64,000 nucleotides of DNA, from NCBI GenBank assembly GCA_010093485.1, contig MU001495.1, positions 1,817,470 to 1,881,469 on the forward strand. The letters are read 5' to 3'. Below the pieces are notes generated by a model. It had not been told where the DNA came from. It searched no databases and worked only from the letters and a program-made list of their open reading frames with translations. This stretch comes from Karstenula rhodostoma CBS 690.94 (lineage: Eukaryota; Ascomycota; Dothideomycetes; Pleosporales; Didymosphaeriaceae). Positions 35,737 through 47,298 of the stretch are shown here, piece after piece (position 1 is the stretch's first letter; the number at the start of each line of letters is the position of its first letter). The position numbers and the translations under genes were made by a program.

Positions 35737-36911
35737 TGCGGTGGAAGGGGTTTCGGCAGCTTCAATACACTGTGTTGCCCCAGGAGGAACAATGCGGTGT
35801 TTAGAATTTTAAGTTGTTGAGAAGGAAGTATGGACAGTGTATGCTTGGGGTTAGGGTTGTGGTTGTAGCGACTGTGTGTTATATGCGCAGGGGAATGATT
35901 GATTAGGAGAAACTTGGGAGTCAATGTCTATAAGGGTGTTGTGAAAGAGGTAATGCTAATCAAAACGATTAGGGAAACGCATCTACCCACCATCTGGAGA
36001 GAGCCACAAAGTTTTGTGAGCATAGTGTTGTGATGCAAGAATGCTTTCTTCGACAAGGGCAGTGAATACACAATGTATGTCCTAGGCCAATCTGGCTGAG
36101 ATCGCCTCCTGGTCGTCCTCATCCGATGTTCGGCAAAAACGGTATTCACTCTATTCTTTTAAAAACGCCTCGATCGGACAGCCAGACAGTCCTCACGAAA
36201 GATGAAGACCCTGCACAAGACGTACAAGGCCATCGGGAAGTCTAGGCAGGATTATGGGCAGCGGAACATCCAAGTTGATCATTTCCAGGCGATTTGCTTC
36301 GAATACGAACAGCCAGCCTAATCAGAAAGTATATGCTCGCCAAGTCACGCAGTTTCCTTGCCAGTTGCTGTGCTTCCTCAATCTGGTACCAGAGGTAGCA
36401 CGCCAGGTGAGTGACACATCCAGCGCCAAAGTGAAAACAAGCACAAGCGATGCTGTGCGCTAGATCCACTGCTCAACGAGCGTAAGAAAGGTATCGTGGA
36501 TGCCACTTCGATGAATTCCAGTCGCATGGATAAAGGTGGTAGAGCCACGTCTGATATAGACGTGATCGGTCGGGGATTAGCATTGCGGGCTAATAGCTCC
36601 TCCCTGGGCAGTCAGAAGAAGGGCGTGTTCAGCCAGTAGGTGTATATCAAGGAGCCGTGTCATTCGTCACGGCATATGAAATCAGAAGGTGTTTCGAACC
36701 AGGGTTCAGAAGCGCGGGTGTGGCCCAATCAGACTACCTGCGCGTGCAGCTCTTTCACCCACGTTGCTAGATGTGATGTTTTCGCTGTCTGGATGTCGCT
36801 GGACTTATCTTTTCAGAAGAACACAATGCCAAGCGTAGGCATGAAAAAGGCGAGGACCGTCAATTCGAGCGTGGTATTGGGCAGACCCGTTTATGTTCTC
36901 AACAATTGCCA
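35737..36911. other. Intergenic, no firm gene
   Basis: Between the kinase start and the 3' end of the GFA-like gene. A 69-codon frame at 36254-36463 starts with MGSGTSK but has no recognisable domain and I do not call it. No repeats or RNA genes are evident. Confidence 0.5.
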
Positions 36912-38112
36912 TTATTCCTTGCCTTCAGAAGCATCCAACACCGAACTCGGCACGACGAATGTCTGTCCTCTACATCTCTCCCCCCACTCCCCAAGTCCCT
37001 CTGCAATTCCCTGGATCAACTTCCTGTTGAGCGCATACTCCTTGAAGCTCACTCTCCCCGGCCACCAAGCCAACACCTCCTCCGCCCTCGCCCCGCTCCT
37101 AGCATCCAACAGCCCAACCGCGACATCCACTACGCTCGGCGTACCGTGCCCATCATAGAAAACACTCGCGCCGCACCTCCCACAAAACGGCCTTGTGACG
37201 TCGTCCCTGCTGCGATATGTTTTGATGGTACCCCAGTAAGGGCTTCGCGTGAAAGGGACTTTGCCATCGGCGTCGAGCGTGATGTTAGCGACTGGAACGA
37301 AAGCCCATAATGTGATATCGAAGCCCGAGGCACGCGTACAGGAGCGACGGGCGCATGTGCCGGCCAGGTAGTGGTTTGGAGTGGGTATCCACCAAGGGTA
37401 GTTCTTAAGATTCGCGGAGCTGCCTGTCTCGGACGGTACGAGGAGATCTGGCCAGGGTGACTCAGTTTCCGCAGATGCTGCATTTGGGAAAGCAATCCAA
37501 AATTCTACGCCTTTGCAGTGGCAGTGGGCGTAGATGGGGGTGGTGCTGGAGGGGGGAGCTTGGGGTTCGGCGCGCCAGTCTCGAGGTACAAGGTCGCTTT
37601 GGCGCGGCTCCCGGAGGTATCGATCTAGCGGTTCGCCGTTGATGTGTGTGAGGAGCTGACTAGCACCGCCATCGGGTGTGTCTTCGATCCAGATGTGGGC
37701 TTTGTATTCAAGGAGGCCGTCGGTGTTTTCTGCCTGGAGTGTTCCGGTTGCGGCTTCGAAGTGATCGTCGTGGTTGTATTCGAGATACCTGCAACCGGGG
37801 ACAACGTTAGCCACAGTAAGGGTACTGGTCGTCTCTCGGAGATGAGATACTTCTCGTCTTGAAACGTACATTTGCGTCCCGCATGTCGTACAAAAGTGGC
37901 GTGTCAGGATATCGGAGCTTTGATATGGCGTGAGACGGCGTAAGTCGGGCTTCGGTGGATTCGAGCTATATGTGATATTGAAGTAGCTGGTAAGGAGAGA
38001 TCCCGATATTCGGCGAGATATGTTGCAACCGCACAGATGAGTGGGAATAGGAAGCGCGGAGATAGGTACGCTGAAGGTGTGCGTGGTTGCACCGCACATG
38101 CAAGCCACAGTT

Positions 38113-38149
<37 letters not shown>

Positions 38150-38171
38150 CATCGAGCCACAACAGGCTCAA
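36912..38171 (-). CDS. Two-domain GFA/CENP-V-like zinc protein; start obscured by A33 tract
   Basis: The product carries two glutathione-dependent formaldehyde-activating (GFA, DUF636) folds, each with CxC/CxxC zinc ligands: CMCGATTHTF and HFCTTCGTQM in the first, HCHCKG and FCGRCGASVF in the second. The real enzyme role of most fungal members is unknown. An intron at 37789-37869 (GTACGT...GCAG, 81 nt) should be removed to give TCGTQMYLEYNHDDHFEAATG. Upstream of the first domain the sense strand has 33 consecutive A; the frame runs through it as poly-Lys to a non-ATG codon at 38171. The ATG at 38150-38152 (ATGGC before the A tract) is out of frame by one base. The true N-terminus is therefore uncertain; the domains themselves are intact. 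Confidence 0.75.
38115..38147. repeat. T33 homopolymer (A33 on the sense strand of the GFA gene)
   Basis: An uninterrupted run of 33 T, the longest homopolymer in the window. It lies in the 5' coding end of the GFA-like gene and sets its reading frame. Such a length is prone to slippage and to assembly error. Confidence 0.95.
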
Positions 38172-39285
38172 GAGATTCGTTCAAGCCCATATGGATGAAG
38201 CTCAGTTGAAGCGAGGGTTGACGTTGTCGCTCGAAGTAGTTGCGTTCGACTGCCATTGGGTGGAAACTGCCCCGCTTTCGGGATCTATTACGAAGAGAAT
38301 GCAATACAAATACGAAGCAACCTGCACTCATTATCGTGTATCGGCATTCTGCATCTGCTGTGTACCATCGAGCAACGCCATGTAAGTAGAAACCACTCGT
38401 GCGATAAGTCAACGTTTTGTTATAGCACGAACGTTTGAATACCTACAATTGTAATGTCATACCCACCCTTACCCATGCGGGTGAGCAGGTGAGCAGATGA
38501 AAGAATCGATGGAACTAACACGTCCTAATCGGTGAAGATGTCACAATCAGGCACATCGATGAATCTTTTTCAGGAACCCCTGTCAGCCTTTTTCCAGACG
38601 GGACGGGACGCCTTCGACGTGATGCCACATCGGAGACTAGCCTCCGCATGCTCACTTTAGGGTAAGTTGTTCCACGTTCATGAGTGCCTCACAATCCTTC
38701 TTCGTGAAAAGCCTGTATACGAGGCGCCTCAAGTATCTAGCGTCAGCCACTGACCAACATATCCACGTTAGTCTCATTCTCCACTGCGAGTCGGAAGGGG
38801 GGAAAATTCGCTTACATTAAGGTCATCATAATTCGGAACTCGGGATGTGAACACGACGTATACCAGTAATTCGTTCCACGGTAGCCAATCCCGACAATAC
38901 TGAAGCTGTTCTGGACCCATATGCTAGCGCAATGCTGCTTGTACTGAGCTTAAGCCTGCTCACATACGAGGATACTATTCGCTCACTTCAAGTGACACAT
39001 CAGCTTTGTCTGGCTCTGAGTGCGATGCAAGATCATGCAAGATGGCATGCAGATCGTATCTCAATCCTGTTTAATCAGCGACCGAGGATCGGGGGACAGC
39101 AAAGGTTTTGTAGCATCCAACGCCAGCCTCGTAACGCCACAATCCTACGTCAACGTTATGCGAGGGTAAAAGTGTGATGAGATTCAGTTAAGTAACGAGC
39201 AACCTCATCTCGAAGGGTCAGCCTCTCATTCCTTCACTAAATTTTTCTCATTTGTACGTCGGCTATTACCACAATAGCTGCTGTC
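38172..39285. other. Intergenic, promoter side of two divergent genes
   Basis: No gene is seen in 1.1 kb between the GFA-like gene and the copper amine oxidase. Short frames have no motifs. Confidence 0.55.
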
Positions 39286-41929
39286 ATGAAGTACTTTACC
39301 CTTGCTACGGCCTTGAGCATAGCGACCTTTTTTCAAATTTCTGTCCAAAACAGTACACAATGCTCATCCGATCAGCCTACTACATATGCGCCGCATAAGA
39401 ATATCTGGCGTCCACTTTCTGCTGGCGAGCAAATCGCTGTCTCGGAACTCGTCACCCAGAAGCTAGGTGTGAATACTAATCTACCACCGAAGTAGGTAGA
39501 CGCAGATAACCGCGAAAACGATAGAGCTTCACTGACAGTTTTTCAGTTCCACAGAAACGATAGCGTAGGCAGAACAAACCATGAGAAAAACTCGGGCATG
39601 CTGACTCAAGCTCAGACTAGGTGTGGGCGGCATCACTCTGCTTCAACCGAACAAATCTATCGCTCTCTCATTCATTGACAATAACGAAAAAGAACCAAGT
39701 CGATTCGCTCGTGCTACCGTTTTGTTCACGACAAAGGATGGTCCTCCTTACCGTCAAGAGTACTTTGTGGGACCTCTGCCGGCTACCAACGCAACACCAG
39801 TTGTACCCCTCACGTTTCCCTTCAACAACGAGAAGCCAGGAAAGAGCAGATCACCGTACTTGTACGCTGTTAATAGTACAGATGGCTGGATAGCGTCGCT
39901 CAGTGACGAAATCGCCAATATCACCAATCAGATTTGGAACTCGGTGAGTCTAACGAAGCTCTCGGAGGTTGCACCTAACTCTCAGAAGACGATCGTCGAA
40001 GGTGGTGTCGCGCCACGTCTTGGCAATATCATCTGGGAAGACGATGGCACACAATCACTTTGGATTACACTTTATGGACCATCCTCTTCTGGCTTCGATA
40101 GTACTACTCTACTGTAAGACAACCTAAAGTACGTAGCTTTGGACACATCTAATCTGTATAGCTAGGCCTCTTGGTGTGTTTTTCAAAGTAGTCATAGCTA
40201 GTTCGCAATGGCAAGATTGGAAGATAGACGGATGGTACTACCGTGGCGTGTATTATAAAAGTACAGAAGATTTCCAAGACGCCATCTACGCATCCACCTT
40301 CGACAAACCAGTTCCCAATGTGGACGGTACCTGGACATCGACCGACAAGCAAGGCGAGCTACCTTTGGACGACTTGCCTCCACCTATTACCGTGTCAGAG
40401 GGGAGCAGTCGATTCAGTCTCGATGAGAAGGAGAACTTCGTGTCGTGGATGGGTTTCGGATTCTACCTGGTCACATCTCCTGAGCTAGGGTTAGCCTTGT
40501 TCGATATACGCTTCAAGAACCAGCGTATCATCTACGAGCTTGCACTGCAGGAAGCACTGGCTCATTATGCTGGCTCCGACCCTGTGCTTTCCGAGACGCT
40601 TTATTTCGACTCGTTCGGGGGAATGGGCAACTCAATGGTCTCGCTTGTGAAGGGCCATGACTGCCCAAGCCATGCCACCTATATGGACGCTGCGTAGGTC
40701 ACATCCGGAAGCTCATCACGCAACATCCGATGCTGACTCGTGCTACTCTCACAGGGTACCGGACGCAATCTGTATGTTCGAAGCCGACGCGAACTACCCC
40801 ATTCGAAGACATTTCGCCTTTGGCCAAAACTACACCAGCTCTGCCAGAAACATCGTGTTCACAGTCCGCTGGATCGCCACCGTCGGCAATTACGATTACC
40901 TTTTCGACTACAATTTTTTCTACGATGGCGCCATTGAGGTATCAGTTCGTGCTTCAGGATACATATCAGCCGCGTATTTCGCTGAGAACGATGACTACGG
41001 CTTCAAAATCCACGACTCTCTTTCTGGAGCTCTTCATGACCACGTCATGACATTCAAGGTAGATCTAGACATCCTTGGGCGGGAGAACAGTGTGCAGAAA
41101 GTGGAGGTCGTACCAGCGACAGTCGAATACCCTTGGTCAGGAGGTAAAGCGCGTAATACGATGAAGCTGGAGAAGAGTTTCATAACCCACGAGGACAAAT
41201 CGGGTATACCCTGGGCGCCTAATGATGCGGCGATATACGCCATCGTCAACAAGGGCTCTCCAAATAAATACGGCGAGTATCCCGGATACAGAGTGAAGCG
41301 AGGTAAGTCATCGCCCACCTGGTGCACGAGTCGAGACCAGGACTGATCGTCGTAGCTGCCGGGGCAACCCACCTCACCATAGCGGACTCCTCCAACGCCG
41401 GCCGCGCCATCCACTTCGCCACAGCAGATCTATTCGTTACCCAGCAAAAAGATTCCGAGCCCAGAGCCTCCGACTGGATCAACACCTACGACGTGGAGAA
41501 CCCGCTCGTTGATTTCTCCCAGTTCCTCGACGGCGAAAGCTTGGAACAGGAGGACCTGTACGTCTACAAAAGCCCAACTAACGAACCATCCTTTCTTTCT
41601 CTGACACTTTCCGCAGCGTCCTCTGGTTCAACTTGGGAATGCACCATGTACCACACACCGGAGATTTGTAAGAATACAGCTGTGCATGGCGCGGTGTATT
41701 GCGGACTGACTGACCACTTAGGCCAAACACCCTCATGACGTCGGCGCACTCGGCTATGCGTCTTGAACCCATCAACTACTTGATGAACGATCCTTCGGTA
41801 CAGACAAGTCAGCAGGTTAGGGTCAATCATACATCGGGGGAGGTCGAGACGTTTGGAGCTCGCTCTGCGAACTGTTCGGTGGACTTGGTGAGTTGGCAAG
41901 TCGCCTTGGTGGGGAATGAGACTGGCTGA
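39286..41929 (+). CDS. Secreted copper amine oxidase, fungal type
   Basis: Copper amine oxidases deaminate primary amines to aldehydes with H2O2 and ammonia, using topaquinone made from a tyrosine. Eight exons: 39286-39491, 39547-39564, 39616-40113, 40166-40693, 40755-41302, 41356-41557, 41617-41667, 41722-41929 (752 aa). Tyr463 in TVGNYDY is the topaquinone precursor. DWKIDGWYY, HHVPHTGD (copper ligands) and NKYGEYPGYR are typical. A signal peptide (MKYFTLATALSIATFFQIS) and several N-glycosylation sequons indicate secretion. Exon 2 is an 18-nt micro-exon; skipping it and using one 124-nt intron would also keep the frame, so both forms are possible. Amine oxidase could supply nitrogen from amines outside the cell. 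Confidence 0.9.
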
Positions 41930-42459
41930 CCGGTGTAAAGAGTGCGTTGAACCAAGTGTTCGTATAAAGAGTCGACATCCCGGAGCCGAGGAAGACTATC
42001 GGGAAGCGCCCGCAAGGAGGAGGGAGTGTGGGGGTGATCGGTGGGGCGGGTCACGTGTGAACTGTGGCTCTGGTATCATGTGTTGAATAGACAGCTCATT
42101 CAAAACGGTGTTATATATCTACTGCCGGTCTGAGTGTGCGTGCTGCCATTTTTCGTAAATGTCAAAGTTGGCATCAAATTAGTGGATACTATGGTAGCTC
42201 AGGCTCTAGATAAAACCATGCGATTGCCCGGGACTGAAGTACTAGACTCGCTCCTCATTACCGGCACTAAGGAAGAGTCTACGTGATTGTGAGTTGAGTT
42301 GTTTTTCGGTAGCTGGTGGTGGACTGATTGAGGTCAGAGGAGGCAATGGAGCGGGAATTGAGGTTGACGGGAAAGATTGGGGAGATCATCGCAACGGTAG
42401 AGAATATGGTGTATAGAGTTATGTTAATAGTGCGTTAGCGCCTAGTCTACTACATTTAA
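41930..42459. other. Intergenic between convergent genes
   Basis: No gene is seen in 530 bp between the 3' ends of the amine oxidase and the wall protein genes. It should contain both terminators. Confidence 0.5.
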
Positions 42460-45299
42460 TTACAAATGCGATACAAACATGCACATGGAAAGGAGCCCAA
42501 GATACCATGGAACTGCCATCGACGACGCTGCGCCCTTATTCAAGCCGGACGTGGAGCTCGATGGCGCGCCGGTTTCGCTCTCACTGCCACCAGAGCCCGC
42601 GGAGCCGGTGCCAGATGCCGAATGAGCCCCTATGCGGGCCGATCCACTTCCATCTCCACTTGATCCCGTCGAAGCTGCCTCAAGTCCGCTCGTTAAGACC
42701 GGTCCACTCTGAGCATATCCCGTAGAAACCCCAGCGCTGTACGCCGACGCCGCGACGAATCCTTCATCACCAAAAGTGGCTCCCGTGAATGCAGCAGCGT
42801 TGAAACTCCCCTCGCTTCCGGTGACCACACCCTCCACATCCGTAAAAGCAACGGATGTCTGTTCTCCGTTCTTCACGTTGCTGATGTGTACACCGTCGCT
42901 GCCCACGGAAACGACCATATCTCCCACTGTCTGCGCGGGATCTCCGTTCGCAATTGTGGTCTTCACGTCAAAAACTAGAGAGGAGCCGGCCGTGGTTATT
43001 GTGAAGGATCCTCCATGGCCGAGACCGACTACAGTGCCGACACCGTTTTGGGCTGCATCTCCCAAGGTGATGGATGATGTACCACCCGGGGACACCATAC
43101 TCAGAACCCCGGAGGACAGGTGGAATGTTGTGCTGCCAATGACGGCCGAGCCAGATGGAGGGATGGTGGTGGGAGAGTGGATCACTAGACCCTGGCCGTC
43201 TGGAGCAATGGGGATGATGGTAGGACCGACTGTAATCTGTGGCCGAGATGCAGGATCGGCCTGTGCTGGTCGGGTATACGTAGGATTGTTCGGGTTCTGA
43301 CCACCCGGTGCGGGATCATCGGAAGGAGGGTCGTTCGTCGGAGGATTGGTGTTTGGAGGTTTGGCGTTTGGAGGATTGGCGGCGTTTGTAGGATCGCCTT
43401 TTGGAGGTTTATTGTTTGTAAGTGGATTATTGTTTTTAGGAGGATGGTATGACGAAGGGTTGTTCGTCGGAGGATCGTACGGAGGATTGTCGTATGGAGG
43501 GGAAGCGGAAGCGGAAGAAGGTGGATCGGCTGGTGCGGGGTTCGAGGTCTGAACTGGTAACGCGATCATTGAGCTAGCTGGTGTTGCTGGAGTGCTCGCT
43601 GGATCAGGCGACTTCGTAGTGAGGAAGTTAGGCGCACCGTGAAGAGCCTAAAGTGCGGGCACGAAGTCAACGTGAGTCAGGTCAGGGTTGGTGGGTACTT
43701 CGTGTGTGTTTCAGCCGAGCGAGAAAGAATCATCTCTCTGCAAGACAGACGCATCACTCAAGTTTTTCTAGACTTACTATAGGAGGATCGAACCATGTGT
43801 AGCCATCTGGGATTTCGCAATCTGCGAACTCCGGATCCAAGTTCTTGATCGCCAACGGAAGGATCATCCAAGGATTGTATTCTCCAGGTAAAACTGCAGC
43901 CCTGTCGCAGATGGCCGTCTTGCAGTATACCGAAGAGCTGAAGATTTCTCCTGGATTGATTGCGGAAAAACTCATACCCTGACCACCAATGTAGGCACTA
44001 TGCTAAGTCAGCCTGAACTCCAAAGCATAGAGTGGTTATCCATACCTATATGGTACTGGTTCGTTGACTGATATCGCGTATATCGTAAGCCAGGGATGCT
44101 CGGAAGGTCATGAGGGGAGGCCTAGCTTACAATCTGCCCAGTTCACAGGCCAGTATTTACTGCTTACTGGCTCGTTCGCTCGTTGAGACTGAACGTCGGA
44201 AGACGCAACAGGGAATGCGATGTCATGCATAACAGTGGTGTAACCGCAGTTGTCGCCCACTTCCAGCTGATCCACGGAAATGTAAACCTGAGATGGGTGC
44301 ATAGTCAGAAATATGCCTCGGTGATTCGCAGTGGAGGCCGACTCACATTGCCTTTGTAGAGTGTCTTCCCATCCTGAATAACAAAACCTTCGGTGGTAGT
44401 AGGAATGTAGCCTACAATCTAGGTCAATCTCGGACCTGACATACATGTGCAGAATACTCACTGGAGTAAGAAACAGGGGGGACAGGCGTTTGAGTGGGTG
44501 CATGGGCGCACATATCCCGAGACACGTTCCTGGTTTCTGGAAAATAAAACAGCTTCAGGCTGTTCCAGTAGCGCTCTTGTACACCTGGTGTTGGTATTGC
44601 GCCTTTGCCGCCTCCTCCGAAGCCTAAACGTGCGGGTTAGCACGAGCAAGGGCAGTAGGCCCATGTGGGAGACCTATACGTACGGCATGTCGTCCTTTGG
44701 CAACCAGCGGTGCAGCCGGGGGTTAAAGGCGAGCCCATCCCCCCAGTCTTGCTCCATGCCACATCAGCGGAGGTATAACTGGTCCACAGCTGTTTGCAGT
44801 CCGCTGCGGGTACCGTACAATTCGGCGCAGGTCCAGAGTAAGTGAGTCGGGAGGAATATGAGTACTCGGTCTCTGTATAAGTCCCAGGAACTAAAACCGT
44901 CTTGGCAGACAAGGTGTCTGCATAGCAGATTGTACCGCAGTATGAAGAGCAGGTCTGCTTTTCCATCAAGCTAGTGCTGACTGAGAGAGTCTTTGTGACT
45001 GTCACCGTGTCCGTTGTGTAGGGGCGTGTCATTCGCGATTTGTACGATTGCCAGGCGCTGTTGCAAGACTCTATGGAGCCTACAAGAGCGAATCAGCGAA
45101 AATTCACGGATATAATGTGGACTATTTTACCATGCGAAGAGGAGGAATTCAGCGCTCTTGACGGAGACGGCGTGCCTGTCGCACCCAATGTGGCCGACAG
45201 GGTCGGCTGCGTGCTCGAGGCATTCTGGAAGCTCTGCGCAGTCGCATACGGCCACGAGAGCAACCCGAGTATGGCGACGCAGCGAAGATGGAAGAACAT
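42460..45299 (-). CDS. GPI-anchored secreted wall protein, nine exons, Pro/Asn-rich repeat
   Basis: I do not recognise a named family. Exons from the 5' end: 45131-45299, 44684-45079, 44585-44623, 44462-44536, 44347-44411, 44131-44287, 44046-44067, 43778-43997, 42460-43647 (776 aa); all phases agree. The start is a signal peptide (MFFHLRCVAILGLLSWPYATA). An N-terminal Cys/Thr/Ser-rich ectodomain follows, then a Pro/Asn/Asp repeat (coded around 43310-43520), beta-rich glycine-serine repeats (TITVGP..., VVSVGSDGVHIS), and a Ser/Gly-rich stalk ending in a short hydrophobic tail typical of a GPI signal. The domain order resembles large uncharacterised Ser/Thr-rich wall glycoproteins of Pezizomycotina. 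Exons of 22 and 39 nt are unusually small. Confidence 0.75.
43310..43520 (-). repeat. Coding minisatellite, Pro-Pro-Asn units
   Basis: Imperfect short units (GGAGGATTGGTG/GGAGGTTTGGCG type on the plus strand) encode repeats such as NPPNAKPPNTNPPTNDPP. Length variation between strains would be expected. Confidence 0.7.
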
Positions 45300-45941
45300 G
45301 GCCTCTTCACCTTGTCCTACGCACGATGTGCATGCGGGCACTATAATATGTACATGCCTAATCAACCTCCGCGCGCAAACCCTGGAAAGAAGCCCCCCCA
45401 TATGACAAGGTCCAGTTGGGGGCGTCGGTAATCTGGGGCCGGCTTGTGTGCCTTGTAATACCAGGTGCGTGTTACAGAGGCCACATCGTTGTGCATAAAA
45501 GGGGTTGCGCCCTGGACATCACCGCCCTTGTGGCAAGTAAGTAGCCAATAACGGAGGGATATTCCGGCGAGCTTCACCACAAATGGTGACGACCGTTGTC
45601 TGGCCCGCTTCAAGCCGCCTGCCCCATGTCTTGCTAATGCTGCGGGGCGCAAAAGTGAACGCCTCGGGCGTTATGTGCCAGTGCGAGCGGGGATTGTCGT
45701 GGTCCAAGCCTCAATCTTAGGTGTGTTCGATCGGAAGTCAGCAATCGGTGTATGAGGTACAGTGCAAATGCCAAAGCTGTGGTGAGAGAAGAGCCTAGGC
45801 GCCGGGGATGTAGATTGCAATGGAGGACGCTATTCCTCAAACAGTTACGCGATCTTACGTCATCCCTGTACGCAAGCTTAACAGCCTCCTCTATGTTCTA
45901 AGCTTGTTCAGTTCTCGACCTCGTGCCGATCACCCACAAAC
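45300..45941. promoter_or_regulatory. Shared upstream region of wall protein and PPX1 genes
   Basis: The genes on both sides start outward from this 642-bp stretch, so it should contain both promoters. No other gene is visible. Confidence 0.5.
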
Positions 45942-47298
45942 ATGACTGTACCCAGAAATTCTTTACGCGGCTTTCTAGCCCAAGCTCGAAGCGCGCTCCG
46001 AGGCGCCATCGAAACAAGCCAAAAGGTTACCATTGTGATCGGAAATGAGAGCGCAGATCTCGACAGCATGACATGCTCCATCTTGTCAGTCGGTCGGGGC
46101 ATTGTAGGCAACAAGCAACCTTTCAATTGACTAAAGCAACAGGTATGCATATATACGGTCTATGGCTCCACCCCGAAACGCATTCTCTCCAATCTACATC
46201 CCAATAACCAACATACCCAAATCGGACGTTCAACTACGACCTGAATTTCTGGAACTTTTCAAACATGCCAATATAAACTCGACCCACCTGTTGACTCTAG
46301 ACGATCTACCCGAGCTATCCGCTATCAAGTCCAAGCTACCACCGCAAAATACGAAGTGGGTCCTCGTAGACCACAACGCCTTACAGGGCCAGCTTGGCAA
46401 AATATACGGCGACAGGGTCGAAGGCGTAATCGATCACCATGACGAAGAGGGTAAAGTACCAACCGAGACGGGCGACGAGCCCCGGGTGGTGGAAAAGAGT
46501 GGCAGCTGCACTAGTCTCGTCACCGAGTATTTGCGACCGTCGTGGGATTTGCTTTCGGGGCTAGGAATGTCGTCGGGTGCTGCCCATGCACAAAATGACA
46601 GCCTATCAGATGACGACGCTGTCATCAAAACCTGGGACGCTCAAGCTGCGCAGCTTGGGTTGGCGAGCATCCTCATTGACACTGCAAACCTTCAAGACAA
46701 GTCCAAAACTACTGGCCATGACCAGGAAGCTGTCGAGTACCTCGAAGCTAGAATCCTATCCTGTCCGAAGTTCGCTGCGAGCTTTGACCGCACCAAGTTC
46801 TACGAGCAGATTGATTCGGCGAAAAAGGATATTGGAGGAATGCGGCTAGAGGATATACTGAGAAAGGACTACAAGCTGTGGAACGACAAGGGCCAAAAAC
46901 TCGGCATCAGCTCAGTGGTCAAAAACATCGAGTTCCTGCGGAAGAAGGCGGCAGGCGAAGCAAACACTGCCACAGCAGATGACGCCTTCTTGGTAGCACT
47001 CCAGCGATTCGCTACAGAGCGTGAGCTGGACCTGTACTCGTTAATGACCACGTCAACTTCGGCAGAGGGCCACTTTCAAAGGGAGCTCCTTGTCTGGGCG
47101 TTCAGCGAAGCCGGTATCGCAACCGCGAAAAAGGTCGCTACAGAGTCCAGCGATGAGTTGGGCCTCGAGGGGTGGCAGAGTGGAGAAGGTAAATGTTACG
47201 ACCACGACGGCAAAGAATATTGGAGAAATGTGTGGTGGCAGCGCCAAGTACAACACAGTCGAAAACGTGTCGCGCCGCTACTCAGGGAAGCCATGTGA
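45942..47298 (+). CDS. PPX1: Exopolyphosphatase, DHH family
   Basis: PPX1 removes terminal phosphate from inorganic polyphosphate in the cytosol or mitochondria. Exons 45942-46084 and 46143-47298 give 432 aa. DHH-superfamily metal motifs are clear: NESADLDS (D39, D41), VDHN (122-125) and IDHH (145-147), followed by a DHHA2-type C-terminal domain ending in WWQRQVQHSRKRVAPLL. The intron has GTCAGT and AACAG ends and a CTAAA/TTGAC-like branch region. The frame is intact and the length is near the family norm. Confidence 0.94.

Noticed and set aside
37904..38152. ATG-started Lys-run frame overlapping the GFA gene
   Set aside because: It is the out-of-frame reading of the A33 tract; beyond it the translation has no zinc motifs.
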